NCBI RefSeq assembly: GCF_000812965.1
Contig: NZ_JSYN01000035.1
Coordinates: 49,184-113,183, forward strand
Reading direction: 5' to 3'
Source of the DNA: Pedobacter kyungheensis
Lineage (GTDB): Bacteria; Bacteroidota; Bacteroidia; Sphingobacteriales; Sphingobacteriaceae
Length of the DNA: 64,000 nt
Made by a program: the position numbers and the translations under genes. A model generated the notes under the pieces. It made no database searches. It saw only the letters and a program-made list of their open reading frames with translations, and had not been told where the DNA came from. This document shows, one piece after another, positions 54,815 through 63,809 of the stretch (position 1 is the first letter of the stretch; each line of letters starts with the position of its first letter).

Positions 54815-55237
54815 CTATTTCTGCCCGTAATCGTGGTTTACCATCCACTGAATTCCGAACTTATCGGTGGCCATGCCAAAAAGTGCACCCCAGAACATTT
54901 TTTGTAGTTCAAGGGTTACGGTACCACCGGCTGAAAGGCCGCTAAAAAGCTGATGTGCTTCTTCTTCGGTTGCTGCATCAACTGAAATGGAAATACCAGT
55001 ACCAAAAGTAGATGCCGGCATCGGATCGGTAACATCAGTACCCATAAGCACGTTACCTCCAATTGGCAATGCGATATGCATTATTTTTTCCTGATCGCCT
55101 ACAGCCATTCCCTCGCATCCGGGCGAATCTTTAAAGCGTTGCACTACTGCAAACTCTCCACCGAAAACAGATTTATAAAAGTTAAATGCTTCTTCGGTGT
55201 TACCATTAAAATTTAAATACGTGTTAATTGATGCCAT
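54815..55237 (-). CDS. PhnB-like VOC-family (glyoxalase/bleomycin-resistance fold) protein
   Basis: 140 residues: NTYLNFNGNTEEAFNFYKSVFGGEF at the start, then GNVLMGTDVTD, and FGIQWMVNHDYGQK at the end, all as in the PhnB/DUF3828-like VOC subgroup (3-demethylubiquinone-like). No signal peptide. Such genes often sit with DinB and AHSA1-type genes in Sphingobacteriaceae. Specific activity unknown. Confidence 0.88.
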   Translation of the reverse strand: MASINTYLNFNGNTEEAFNFYKSVFGGEFAVVQRFKDSPGCEGMAVGDQEKIMHIALPIGGNVLMGTDVTDPMPASTFGTGISISVDAATEEEAHQLFSGLSAGGTVTLELQKMFWGALFGMATDKFGIQWMVNHDYGQK

Positions 55238-55297
55238 GTTTTGTTGTTGTTAATCCCTCCCGGGAAGTTTAATTATGATTTGGTTTATTATTTAATG

Positions 55298-55717
55298 TTA
55301 TTGTTCAGCCTTAAACTTGGTAAGTGTAATGTCCATCCAGGATGCCCAGCATTTACCATCAAAGCGTTCCCACTGCCCCTCAATGGTATTGGTTTTAAAA
55401 TTACCTTTAAACCTTTCGTTATCGCCGAATATAAGAATGATATCGTCGATTATTTTCAGGGTAGCTATCGAAATAATCCCATCATTACCAAAAGATTGAG
55501 ATCTGAAAACATCATCCATATCATCGTAATGCGTAATTTCTAACGATCTGATTTCTTTCCCGTTAAACTTCACATCCACTTTATGCGTTAAAAAGAAACC
55601 ACCATCCACCCATTCATAACAATCGGTACCGCTAATTACCTCCCCGCTTTTGGTCAGTCCTTCGGTTTGCCATTTACCAATATATGGATTTAACAGATCA
55701 AGCTTTTTATTTCTCAT
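55298..55717 (-). CDS. DUF1579-like small beta-barrel protein
   Basis: 139 residues. The pattern LLNPYIGKWQTEG, GTDCYEWVDGGFFLTHKVDV, SLEITHYDDMDDVF and GQWERFDGKCWASWMDITLTK fits a lipocalin-like family that binds or measures small ligands. No signal peptide. Starts 4 bases after the DinB gene upstream, so it is in the same transcript. The family name is an inference from the pattern. Confidence 0.7.
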   Translation of the reverse strand: MRNKKLDLLNPYIGKWQTEGLTKSGEVISGTDCYEWVDGGFFLTHKVDVKFNGKEIRSLEITHYDDMDDVFRSQSFGNDGIISIATLKIIDDIILIFGDNERFKGNFKTNTIEGQWERFDGKCWASWMDITLTKFKAEQ

Positions 55718-55721
55718 AAAT

Positions 55722-56237
55722 TTAGTTAAAATCGGCAGTATCTAACTTACTATAAATATTTTTTAACTGCCGGGTGTGCCGCTGAGTATGATAAATAATA
55801 AAATAAACAGCTTCTAAACGGGTTAAAAAGCCATAAACGGGCAGCTCAAACGCTGTGCAGGTCTTAGTGAGATCGAGCGTTGTAATCACCTCAGCAACAT
55901 GATTACGGATCTGCTTTAGTTTGGCCAGTAATTCGGCTCTGTCGTATTCTTTATTTTCGGGGTAAATAAATTCCGGAGAATCAAATTTGACATTGAAATT
56001 CAAAAAATCGTTTTTTATGCTTTCTACCATAATATCAGCAGGCTTATTGGTTTCGGTAGTTGGCCCGTTAATTACCTCTACAAAACCACCATTGGCCATA
56101 ATCAGGTGACTGGCCAGTTGCCCAGCAGTCCAGCTGCCAGCAAAAGGTACTTCATTAACTTGTTTTGCACTAAAATTTGAAAACAGATTTTCCAATGCAG
56201 ATAAAGTTCCTTCTGCTTCTTTAAATACCTTTTCCAT
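55722..56237 (-). CDS. DinB-family protein (second copy)
   Basis: 171-residue four-helix bundle with the metal-binding His pattern of DinB/YfiT: His in GQLASHLIMANGG, and HTQRHTRQLKNI at the end. 1 base after the upstream DinB gene. DinB proteins of Firmicutes include bacillithiol S-transferases; the function in Bacteroidota is not known. Confidence 0.88.
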   Translation of the reverse strand: MEKVFKEAEGTLSALENLFSNFSAKQVNEVPFAGSWTAGQLASHLIMANGGFVEVINGPTTETNKPADIMVESIKNDFLNFNVKFDSPEFIYPENKEYDRAELLAKLKQIRNHVAEVITTLDLTKTCTAFELPVYGFLTRLEAVYFIIYHTQRHTRQLKNIYSKLDTADFN

Positions 56238-56238
56238 A

Positions 56239-56733
56239 TTACATGTAGTTCATTCCCGGATAATTTAACAGCCTTCGCCATAAAGCAATTTGTCCGATAC
56301 AATTGGCTTCGCGGTAGGTATTAAAACTAATCATTTCATAAAGTGTTATTTCCATACCGGGCATTTCGAATTTTTCATCAAGCTTTTCATCCGTAGCCTG
56401 GGCCAGAGCATCCTGTAACAAGGGCGAAATTTGTTTCCAGTCTGTCTTAAAATCGGCCAAAGCCGGATAAACTGCATCATCAATAATCCCTTTATGATCG
56501 GCAAAGAGTTCGCCAGTGGCTGATTTCAAATCAATACCGAACGATTTAGCCAGAAAATAACGGCCATCTACCACACTACCGGTTATCCAGGCCAGGTGGT
56601 TAGCCTTCGTATCTAATCTCTTTTGAGCATCTTTTTCATCAATCCCTTCTAAAGCCCTTAATAAAAAATCGGTTTGCATTTCGTACAACACCATCAGGCC
56701 ATACATTCTGCTGCTAATAGGTTTTGTTTTCAT
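56239..56733 (-). CDS. DinB-family protein (first copy)
   Basis: 164 residues of helical bundle: MYGLMVLYEMQTDFLLRALEG at the start, NHLAWITGSVVDGRYFLAK in the middle and CIGQIALWRRLLNYPGMNYM at the end, where the second His of the usual DinB metal site is replaced by Gln or Leu. It may therefore lack metal. First gene of the minus-strand group DinB-DinB-DUF1579-VOC, divergent from the GlxA-like regulator. Confidence 0.8.
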   Translation of the reverse strand: MKTKPISSRMYGLMVLYEMQTDFLLRALEGIDEKDAQKRLDTKANHLAWITGSVVDGRYFLAKSFGIDLKSATGELFADHKGIIDDAVYPALADFKTDWKQISPLLQDALAQATDEKLDEKFEMPGMEITLYEMISFNTYREANCIGQIALWRRLLNYPGMNYM

Positions 56734-56868
56734 GTTATTGTAATTAGGTTGATTATGAACATAAAGTTAGGGCTTTATTTAAGCACCGACCCTTGCCGTA
56801 AAAGTCAATATTGAGGGGCATTTCAGACATTTTTTTATATCTTGTACGCAGAACCTAAATTTAACCAG

Positions 56869-57828
56869 ATGATACAAGTTGGTGTATTAATACCCAAAAA
56901 CTTCAGATTACTGAGTATAGCTGCCATTTTGGATGTTTTTGATACTGTAAATGGCTTTTATAGAAACGATAATATTGAAACACCTTTTGCCATTCGTTTA
57001 ATTACACTGGATGACAAAAATTACAACTTTAGCGAGCATCCATCAACTTCAATACATGATACACCAATACTGGATCTGATTTTAATTCCATCTTTTGCTA
57101 CCAGCGATATTGGGGCCAGCATTGCAGCAAACAAACATTTTCTGCCCTGGTTAAATGCACAGCACCATGCAGGTGCCGAAATTGCCACATTTTGCACAGG
57201 CGCATTTTTGCTGGCAGCATCGGGTTTACTTAACGGCAAAGCGGCTACCACCCATATTGATGCCTGCACAGCATTCGCCGCTGCGTTTCCACTGGTACAT
57301 TTAAAGGCCGATAAAACGGTAACGCAAGATGGTAAACTGTTTACCAGTGGCGGGGCAACTTCTACCTTCCACCTGTTGTTGCACCTGTTACAAATTCATT
57401 GCGGAAAAGAAATGGCCATTAAAGTAGCCAAAATTTTTGCTATCGATATGGATCGGGTAAATCAATTGTATTTCAGTACATTTCAGCCTATACGTCACCA
57501 TAACGACGATATTGTAGCTTCGGCACAGGAGAAAATAGAAAACAATTACCAGGACGTGGCCACCATCGAGGAAATGATCAAAGATATTCCATCAAGCAGA
57601 AGAAACATTGTGCGCCGGTTTAAACAGGTAATTGGCATTACCCCTATCGAATACCTGCAACAAACACGCATAGAAGCGGCCAAAAAATTGCTCGAGCAAA
57701 CGGCACAGCAAATGACCGAGGTGATTTATAATTCAGGCTATAACGATCCTAAAGCTTTTAGAAAAGTGTTCAGAAAATCGGTTGGTATGACGCCTACGCA
57801 ATACAGGGAAAAGTTTCAAACTAGGTAA
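56869..57828 (+). CDS. GlxA-like transcriptional regulator (DJ-1/PfpI domain plus AraC HTH)
   Basis: 319 residues from ATG 56869 (MIQVGVLIP); an upstream TTG adds only nine residues. Residues about 1-185 are the DJ-1/PfpI domain, with the nucleophile-elbow-like ATFCTGAFLLAASGLL and AATTHIDACTAF. The C-terminal AraC domain (about 215-318) ends GYNDPKAFRKVFRKSVGMTPTQYREKF. It diverges from the DinB/VOC operon and may regulate it. Ligand unknown. Confidence 0.9.
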   Translation: MIQVGVLIPKNFRLLSIAAILDVFDTVNGFYRNDNIETPFAIRLITLDDKNYNFSEHPSTSIHDTPILDLILIPSFATSDIGASIAANKHFLPWLNAQHHAGAEIATFCTGAFLLAASGLLNGKAATTHIDACTAFAAAFPLVHLKADKTVTQDGKLFTSGGATSTFHLLLHLLQIHCGKEMAIKVAKIFAIDMDRVNQLYFSTFQPIRHHNDDIVASAQEKIENNYQDVATIEEMIKDIPSSRRNIVRRFKQVIGITPIEYLQQTRIEAAKKLLEQTAQQMTEVIYNSGYNDPKAFRKVFRKSVGMTPTQYREKFQTR

Positions 57829-57992
57829 ATTTTTATATTCCTATAGAAAAGATTAATACCGAAAAAAAACTAATTAAATAGTTTTCAACACAACCATTAA
57901 TTATGTTGATATTTTTTTTCAAACAAATGCGAAATGCTGCAAAATTTAAGATAACTTAATATTATTATTACAATAACCAAACAACAATTGAT

Positions 57993-58103
57993 ATGAGCAC
58001 ATTCCTTTTAATTACTGCCGCATTTTATATTATTTCCTTTGGATTAATGTTTTATTGCTATTTCTCCGCTGAACAGATTCCCAGCGATGATGAAAAATTT
58101 TAA
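57993..58103 (+). CDS. Tiny membrane protein (36 residues)
   Basis: Open frame MSTFLLITAAFYIISFGLMF followed by YCYFSAEQIPSDDEKF: one transmembrane helix and a short charged tail. It lies in the 379-base gap 57829-58207, has an ATG in an AT-rich leader and a coherent one-helix layout, with codon use like its neighbours. It is too short for standard gene-finding cut-offs. Plausible but not proven; similar short helical proteins occur in this phylum. Confidence 0.45.
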   Translation: MSTFLLITAAFYIISFGLMFYCYFSAEQIPSDDEKF

Positions 58104-58207
58104 TCAATTCCTTTACTTTTAGTCGTCAAATTAACCTCTCATTAATACCTAAAATAGATCAGGTATTTAATTGCAAACATTCTGCCTTCATTGTTATCAA
58201 TAAATAT

Positions 58208-58420
58208 TTATTTATTTGCTATCCACTTAATTAAGTAAGGGGTAGCTCCTGTATACCATAAAACTGTTGCAATTAAAAATATAGCAATCAAAATCCACAA
58301 AATAGGCCATCCTTCAAATTTGTGTTTTGAACCTGGGATATAAGGCTCATCAAGATTATGATGATCATTATCTATCCTATTATCCTTTTTAATCGGTTTC
58401 GGATTAGAATTATTACTCAT
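58208..58420 (-). CDS. Small single-pass membrane protein
   Basis: 70 residues: a charged, His/Asp/Asn-rich cytoplasmic part (NRIDNDHHNLDEPYIPG), then one helix WPILWILIAIFLIATVLWYT and a short tail. ATG at 58420; convergent with the 36-residue frame at 57993. The regular topology supports a real gene. No family recognised. Confidence 0.55.
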   Translation of the reverse strand: MSNNSNPKPIKKDNRIDNDHHNLDEPYIPGSKHKFEGWPILWILIAIFLIATVLWYTGATPYLIKWIANK

Positions 58421-58600
58421 AAAATATTCAGTTAGAAGAACAAAATTAATCTATAAACCAAGAAATCAAAAATAAGTTTAGGATTAAAATGATTTAATGC
58501 TAAAAAACCTGAAATCTTAATTCTTGTCGTTTAATTTCGTGTAATTACAAGTAAAACACATTTATCTGTGTTAACTTTAAACAAAATTTAATTTTGAAAT

Positions 58601-59470
58601 TTACTGTTTAGAAAAAGCCTGCTGGTATTTTAGTGGCGATTTTCCCGTAATTTCCCTGAAATATTTATGAAAACTGGTAAAATTGTAAAAACCACAATCG
58701 TAGCAGATTTCCTTTACCGTTAAATCATTTTCGATCAGCAATTTACAGGCCTGCCCCACCCTGATTTCGTTAAGGAACTGGGTATAGGTTTTCCTGCTTT
58801 TGGTTTTAAAGAATTTACAAAAAGAATTCGGGCTAATCTTGGCTACAGCTGCAATTTCTTTCAGCTCAATTTTCTTTTTGTAGTTGCTGATGGTATAATT
58901 GTAAATAGATTGGATCCGGTCTTTTTCGTTTTCTAAAAAGTTTGGTTTAAAACCAAGCGAAACCAATATATTCTTTTCGCTGCAATTGGCAATTACGGTA
59001 AGTACCTCCAGTAGCCTGATGATCCGCATGGTACCCGTGGCTTCGATAATCTGGGGCATTAAAGTCGCAATTTTATCTTTAGCCGCCCCTTCCAGTTTAA
59101 TGCCCTGCTTGGCCTGGGCAAAAATTCGTTTTATTTCCTGGTTCTCGGGAAGGTTAAGAAAATCTTTACCTAAAAATTCTTCTTTAAAATGCACGGCATA
59201 TACATCAACCGGCTCTCCATCGGTAGTTTCGAAAAACTCCGGGTCAAAGCGCCAGTAATGTGGCAGGTTACTGCCCAGCAAAACAACATCGCCATCATTA
59301 AAATTTTTAATGCTGTCGCCAATAAATTGTGTTCCCCGCCCCTTTTTAATATAAATTAACTCTAAGGCAGCATGATAATGCCACAGGTTGTTTACGTCTG
59401 GCATAATATCCCTTCGGGCACTAAAAGAATCTACCGAATTAGTAGATACATTAAGTAAATGCGGTTTCAT
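58601..59470 (-). CDS. AraC-family regulator with cupin domain
   Basis: 289 residues. N-terminal cupin (about 20-95; WHYHAALELIYIKKGRGTQF, GDVVLLGSNLPHYW) for ligand sensing; AraC HTH at about 185-285 with LKEIAAVAKISPNSFCKFFK and CYDCGFYNFTSFHKYFREITGKSPLKYQ. Divergent from the FucP-type transporter gene, so it most likely controls the sugar operon at 59829-63785. Confidence 0.9.
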   Translation of the reverse strand: MKPHLLNVSTNSVDSFSARRDIMPDVNNLWHYHAALELIYIKKGRGTQFIGDSIKNFNDGDVVLLGSNLPHYWRFDPEFFETTDGEPVDVYAVHFKEEFLGKDFLNLPENQEIKRIFAQAKQGIKLEGAAKDKIATLMPQIIEATGTMRIIRLLEVLTVIANCSEKNILVSLGFKPNFLENEKDRIQSIYNYTISNYKKKIELKEIAAVAKISPNSFCKFFKTKSRKTYTQFLNEIRVGQACKLLIENDLTVKEICYDCGFYNFTSFHKYFREITGKSPLKYQQAFSKQ

Positions 59471-59618
59471 AGAATCTTAAAAAATCAATCTAATATGCAG
59501 TAATATTTCGCAATGTATAAATTTTAGCCAATATCATTTAATAATTGGATGATAAAGTTAAATTTTTATTAACGCTTTAGGACTTAATTTGTAAAGTTTC
59601 AACTCAACAAACATACCT

Positions 59619-59743
59619 ATGAAGGTGGAATTATTAATTCCTTGCTATACCGACCAGCTGTACCCCAAAGTAGCCTTTGCTATCTTATTACAACTGGAAA
59701 AAACAGGCTTAGCTATCCATTTTCCAGTAATCAAACTTGTTGC
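59619..59743 (+). pseudogene. lutA: Degraded start of a lutA-like (CCG-domain Fe-S) gene
   Basis: ATG at 59619 opens a 46-codon frame whose first 36 residues (MKVELLIPCYTDQLYPKVAF and LEKTGLAIHFP) match the N terminus of LutA/YkgE lactate-oxidation proteins. The next expected piece, a Q-T-C-C-G-Q motif, is present in a different frame: N-Q-T-C-C at 59729-59743. One base has been lost or gained before it, and everything after TCC is gone. The remainder of the 358-base gap 59471-59828 holds only the AraC/FucP divergent promoter region. Short, so the assignment is an inference from motif order. Confidence 0.6.
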
Positions 59744-59828
59744 ATGGAACGCATTTTAGCACGCACTGAGCAAGAAGTTTAACTATCTTTATTTCAGTTC
59801 AAACCAGATAACCAATATAAAACCAAAT

Positions 59829-61139
59829 ATGAGCCACAGCACAACAACGAATTTCACCACATCCGATGCGGCAAAGAGCGGCAAAGGATATCTTTTCCCG
59901 CTAATTTTAGTCACCAGCCTCTTCTTTTTCTGGGGCTTTGTGCACAATCTCGATCCGGTATTGATTCCGCACCTGCGCAAAGCTTTTCAGCTCAGCGTTT
60001 TCGAATCCACACTGGTCGATTCGTCGGTTTTTATCGCCTACTTTTTGCTGGCACTGCCGGCAGGTTACATTATGCGGAAATACGGCTATAAAAGTGGTAT
60101 TATTTTAGGGCTGATATTATTTGCTATTGGTTGCTTATTGTTTATCCCGGCGGCCAATACAGCCAAATATGTCTTTTTTCTGGGGGCGCTTTTTATTATT
60201 GCCTGCGGATTAACTTTTTTAGAAACTGCCGCAAACCCTTATGTTACCGTATTGGGCCCTCCTGAAACGGCTACGCAGCGTTTAAATTTCTCGCAATCTT
60301 TTAATGGTTTAGCCGCTTTTTTAGCCCCTATTGTAGGTGGCAAGCTGATTTTTACCGAATCGACCTATACCGATGAGCAGCTGGCTAAAATGCTACCGGC
60401 AGCCAAACAAGCTTATGTATTACAGGAAGCATCGACTGTAAAGGCTCCCTATTTAATTTTAGGCATCCTCATTATTGTGGTAGCTATTCTCTTTATTTTC
60501 ACCAAACTACCTGACATTAAAGAAGAAGAACATGTTGATGAAAAAAGCACTTTCGGCCACGTATTGGGTCACAGTCATTTGCGCTGGGCAGTTATCGGGC
60601 AGTTTTTTTATGTAGGTGCCCAGGTTTGTGTGTTAAGCTTGTTTATCAGTTTCATCACCTCATCTGCCGGGCTCACCCAGGAGCAAGCCGCATGGTATTC
60701 TGGTGCAGCAGGCCTTGCGTTTATGCTGGGCAGGTTTGCCGGCACTTTTTTCATGAAATTTGTGGCTCCACATAAACTGTTAATGCTTTATGCCTTAATC
60801 AGCGCTGTATTAACCCTTGTCTCTATTTTTGCAACGGGTATGATTACCGTTTACGCCCTAATTGGGGTTGCCTTCTTCATGTCGATTATGTTTCCAACCA
60901 TCTTCTCATTGGGTATTGCCGGCTTAGGTAAAGACACCAAACTGGGCTCTTCACTTATTGTAATGTCGATTGTTGGTGGCGCATTTTTGCCTCCGGTACT
61001 CGGATTAATTTCAGATGCCACACACAATATCCAATACGGCTACATTGTACCATTTGTTTGCTTTTTAGTGGTCTTTTATTTCGGTTGGAGAGGATGGAAA
61101 CCCAATCACGTTGAAAAAGAAGTGGCTTTAACCGCTTAA
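59829..61139 (+). CDS. fucP: FucP-type sugar:proton symporter (major facilitator)
   Basis: 436 residues with twelve hydrophobic helices. Matches the FucP group: FFFWGFVHNLDPVLIPHLRKAF at the N terminus (with the Asp that pairs with protons in helix 1), then GLTFLETAANPYVTVLGPPE and LNFSQSFNGLAAFLAPIVG, and later SIMFPTIFSLGIAGLG. Imports L-fucose or a related sugar across the inner membrane. First plus-strand gene after the divergent AraC. L-fucose is favoured by the group name and the SDR downstream, but related sugars are not excluded. Confidence 0.88.
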   Translation: MSHSTTTNFTTSDAAKSGKGYLFPLILVTSLFFFWGFVHNLDPVLIPHLRKAFQLSVFESTLVDSSVFIAYFLLALPAGYIMRKYGYKSGIILGLILFAIGCLLFIPAANTAKYVFFLGALFIIACGLTFLETAANPYVTVLGPPETATQRLNFSQSFNGLAAFLAPIVGGKLIFTESTYTDEQLAKMLPAAKQAYVLQEASTVKAPYLILGILIIVVAILFIFTKLPDIKEEEHVDEKSTFGHVLGHSHLRWAVIGQFFYVGAQVCVLSLFISFITSSAGLTQEQAAWYSGAAGLAFMLGRFAGTFFMKFVAPHKLLMLYALISAVLTLVSIFATGMITVYALIGVAFFMSIMFPTIFSLGIAGLGKDTKLGSSLIVMSIVGGAFLPPVLGLISDATHNIQYGYIVPFVCFLVVFYFGWRGWKPNHVEKEVALTA

Positions 61140-61172
61140 CAGAATAAAAAAAATAATAAATACAATTTATAG

Positions 61173-62810
61173 ATGAAAAAATTAGTCATCAAAATTAACC
61201 ATGCCGATAACGTGTTAGTTGCCTTGCAGGATTTACCTGAAGGTACTACAATAGCACATGAAGGAAATACCTATGTTACGCAGGAAGAAATTCCGGCAAA
61301 ACATAAGTTTTTTATGCAGGATATGCATGCAGGTGATGAAGTTATGATGTATGGTGTTTTGGTAGGCAAAGTGCAGTTCGATGTTAAGGCCGGCATGCGC
61401 ATGAATGTAGAAAACACCAAACATGCTGCCGAACCTTTTGCTTATCGTGATGTAGCTTATAAATGGGAAGCACCTGATGTACAAAAATATGCCGACCGCA
61501 AGTTTTATGGCTATCACCGCAAAAACGGTACAGTAGGTACCGCAAACTACTGGTTGTTTATCCCAACAGTATTTTGCGAAAACCGCAATTTAGATATCAT
61601 CCGCGAATCGCTGTACAGCGAACTGGGTTATGCCGTGGGCGATAAATACAAATCGTACACCCATAAGCTCGTTCAGGCTTTCGAAAACGGCGAGAATATC
61701 CACAATATCAGCTTTGAGCCTAAAGCCGACCGAACTACCCGTACCTTTAAAAATGTTGACGGCATTAAATTCCTGACGCACAATGGTGGCTGTGGCGGCA
61801 CCAGACAGGATTCTGATACTTTAAGCAAATTATTGGCAGCTTATGCCAATCACCCGAATGTGGCTGGCATTACCGTTTTAAGTTTGGGTTGTCAGCATTT
61901 ACAGGTAGCCGATTTTAAGCGCGATTTGTTAGCGCTTGACCCAAATTTTGACAAGCCCTTACTGATTTTTGAACAACAGAAAACACAAAGTGAAGAACAG
62001 CTGATTCAGGATGCCATCAGAAATACCTTTGAAGGCTTGATGTTCATCAATAAACATGAGCGCGAAGCCGCACCTTTAAGCAAATTGTGCGTGGGCGTAA
62101 AATGTGGCGGCAGCGATGGTTTCAGTGGTATTTCGGCCAACCCGGCTGTGGGTTATTGCGCCGATTTACTGGTAGCACTTGGCGCTAAAGTATTGTTGGC
62201 CGAGTTCCCTGAGCTTTGTGGTGTAGAGCAGGAAATGATCGACAGATCGGTAGATCGCCCTACTGCCGAGAAGTTTATCCGTTTAATGACAGAATACGAT
62301 GACCTGGCACATAAAGTAGGCTCTGGTTTTTACATGAACCCTTCGCCCGGAAATATTAAAGATGGCTTGATTACTGATGCCATTAAATCGGCCGGAGCCG
62401 CGCGTAAAGCTGGTGCTTCGCCGGTGGTAGATGTGCTCGATTATACCGAACCGGCAACCAAAGCAGGCTTAAGTTTGGTTTGTACCCCAGGTAACGATGT
62501 AGAAGCCACCACAGGTAAGGCAGCAGCCGGTGCCACATTGATCTTATTTACTACAGGATTGGGTACCCCTACGGGTAATCCGGTTTGCCCAACCATTAAA
62601 GTGGCTACCAATGCTGTTTTGGCTAAACGCATGAGCGATATTATAGATATTGATACCGGACCTGTTATCAGCGGCGAAAAAACCATTAACGAAATGGGCG
62701 AAGATATTTTAGAATATTGCATTAAAGTAGCCAGTGGGCTTGAAATACCAAAGGCTGTACAACTTAACCAGGACGATTTTATTCCATGGAAAAGAGGCGT
62801 TAGCTTGTAA
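61173..62810 (+). CDS. UxaA-family (altronate/galactarate-type) dehydratase
   Basis: 545 residues. The N-terminal SAF domain (about 1-95) and the C-terminal dehydratase (about 110-545) are fused as in E. coli UxaA. Metal/substrate motifs are HNGGCGGTRQDSDTL, VGVKCGGSDGFSGISANPA and GNPVCPTIKV. Removes water from a six-carbon aldonate or uronate-derived acid. Next to FucP and an SDR it may act as the L-fuconate-type dehydratase of an oxidative fucose pathway; altronate is the alternative. 33 bases after the transporter gene, so same operon. Confidence 0.9.
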   Translation: MKKLVIKINHADNVLVALQDLPEGTTIAHEGNTYVTQEEIPAKHKFFMQDMHAGDEVMMYGVLVGKVQFDVKAGMRMNVENTKHAAEPFAYRDVAYKWEAPDVQKYADRKFYGYHRKNGTVGTANYWLFIPTVFCENRNLDIIRESLYSELGYAVGDKYKSYTHKLVQAFENGENIHNISFEPKADRTTRTFKNVDGIKFLTHNGGCGGTRQDSDTLSKLLAAYANHPNVAGITVLSLGCQHLQVADFKRDLLALDPNFDKPLLIFEQQKTQSEEQLIQDAIRNTFEGLMFINKHEREAAPLSKLCVGVKCGGSDGFSGISANPAVGYCADLLVALGAKVLLAEFPELCGVEQEMIDRSVDRPTAEKFIRLMTEYDDLAHKVGSGFYMNPSPGNIKDGLITDAIKSAGAARKAGASPVVDVLDYTEPATKAGLSLVCTPGNDVEATTGKAAAGATLILFTTGLGTPTGNPVCPTIKVATNAVLAKRMSDIIDIDTGPVISGEKTINEMGEDILEYCIKVASGLEIPKAVQLNQDDFIPWKRGVSL

Positions 62811-62904
62811 ATAATGGAAAATGGAATGAGGTAAGATGGATAATGTTTCAGGTTAGATGTAAAATGGATGATCTGGGAGCTTAACCTTCCATAGTTAAAT
62901 CGTC

Positions 62905-62924
62905 ATTCCCGCGCAGGCGGGAAT
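62905..62924. repeat. REP-like hairpin in the UxaA-SDR gap
   Basis: Perfect 8-bp stem ATTCCCGC / GCGGGAAT, loop GCAG, preceded by CGTC. This short element is common in many bacterial genomes. The rest of the 192-base gap 62811-63002 is AT-rich with repeated ATGGATA-like words. Confidence 0.6.
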
Positions 62925-63002
62925 CTTAATGCATTTATACTTAGTTATAAACTTACACTCCATCCCCTGTGGTTAAATTAAAAAAATAAAAATATTCCAA
63001 AA

Positions 63003-63785
63003 ATGGATTTAAATTTAAAAGGAAAAATAGTTCTGGTAAGTGGTGGTGCAAAAGGTATTGGCGCAGCAATTGTTAAAGCTTTGGCAATCGAAAACGCCTT
63101 TCCAATCATCATTGGTCGTAACGAAGCCGATAACCAGCACATGTTGCAGGAAATTAAAGACCTTGGCTTGAGTGGCGACTATTTTACCGCCGAACTTACT
63201 TCGCCCCAAAGTTGCAAAAACATTATCGATGCCATATTAGCTAAATACAACCGTATTGATGGCTTGGTTAACAATGCCGGGGTTAATGATGGTGTAGGTC
63301 TTGAAAGTGGCACTTACGAAGGCTTTATGGAATCGCTGCACAAAAACGTAGTACATTATTATTTATTGGCACAGCACGTTTTACCTGAGCTTAAAAAAAA
63401 CAAAGGATCGATTTTAAACATTGGCAGCAAAACGGCCGAAACCGGTCAGGGTGGTACATCGGGTTATGCTGCAGCTAATGGTGCGCGTAATGCACTAACC
63501 CGCGAGTGGGCAGTAGAACTGCTGCCTTATGGTATCCGCGTTAACGCCATTATTGTGGCCGAGGCCTGGACCCCACTCTACCAAAAATGGATCAGCTCTT
63601 TCGATCAGCCGGAAGAAAAACTGAAGAGCATTACTGATAAAATCCCTTTCGAAAACCGGATGACCACTGTTGAGGAGATTGCCAATACCGCTGTGTTTTT
63701 ATTGTCAGATAAATCTAGCCATACCACTGGCCAGCTGATACATGTTGATGGTGGCTATGTGCATTTAGACCGGGCGCTGTTGTAA
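63003..63785 (+). CDS. Short-chain dehydrogenase/reductase with YxxxN in the active site
   Basis: 260 residues, Rossmann fold: GGAKGIGAAI cofactor motif at about 14-23, NNAGVND at about 90-96, Ser142 in NIGSK and Tyr155 in GYAAANG, and the C-terminal DGGYVHLD. The residue four after Tyr155 is Asn159 where classical SDRs have Lys. The NHVE... N-type relay residue (KNVVHYYLL) is present. Position beside FucP and a UxaA-type dehydratase suggests L-fucose (or related aldose) dehydrogenase. The Lys to Asn change may be a subfamily feature, as I recall similar YAAANG sequences in related proteins, but this is not verified. Last gene of the group, followed by a terminator. Confidence 0.85.
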   Translation: MDLNLKGKIVLVSGGAKGIGAAIVKALAIENAFPIIIGRNEADNQHMLQEIKDLGLSGDYFTAELTSPQSCKNIIDAILAKYNRIDGLVNNAGVNDGVGLESGTYEGFMESLHKNVVHYYLLAQHVLPELKKNKGSILNIGSKTAETGQGGTSGYAAANGARNALTREWAVELLPYGIRVNAIIVAEAWTPLYQKWISSFDQPEEKLKSITDKIPFENRMTTVEEIANTAVFLLSDKSSHTTGQLIHVDGGYVHLDRALL

Positions 63786-63809
63786 AAGAATAGATGGAAT
63801 GAGATAATG

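Noticed and set aside
61173..62810. Firm call of altronate dehydratase (uxaA) in galacturonate breakdown
   Set aside because: No uxaB, uxaC or kdg gene is in the window, and the transporter is FucP-like. The family is certain, the substrate is not.
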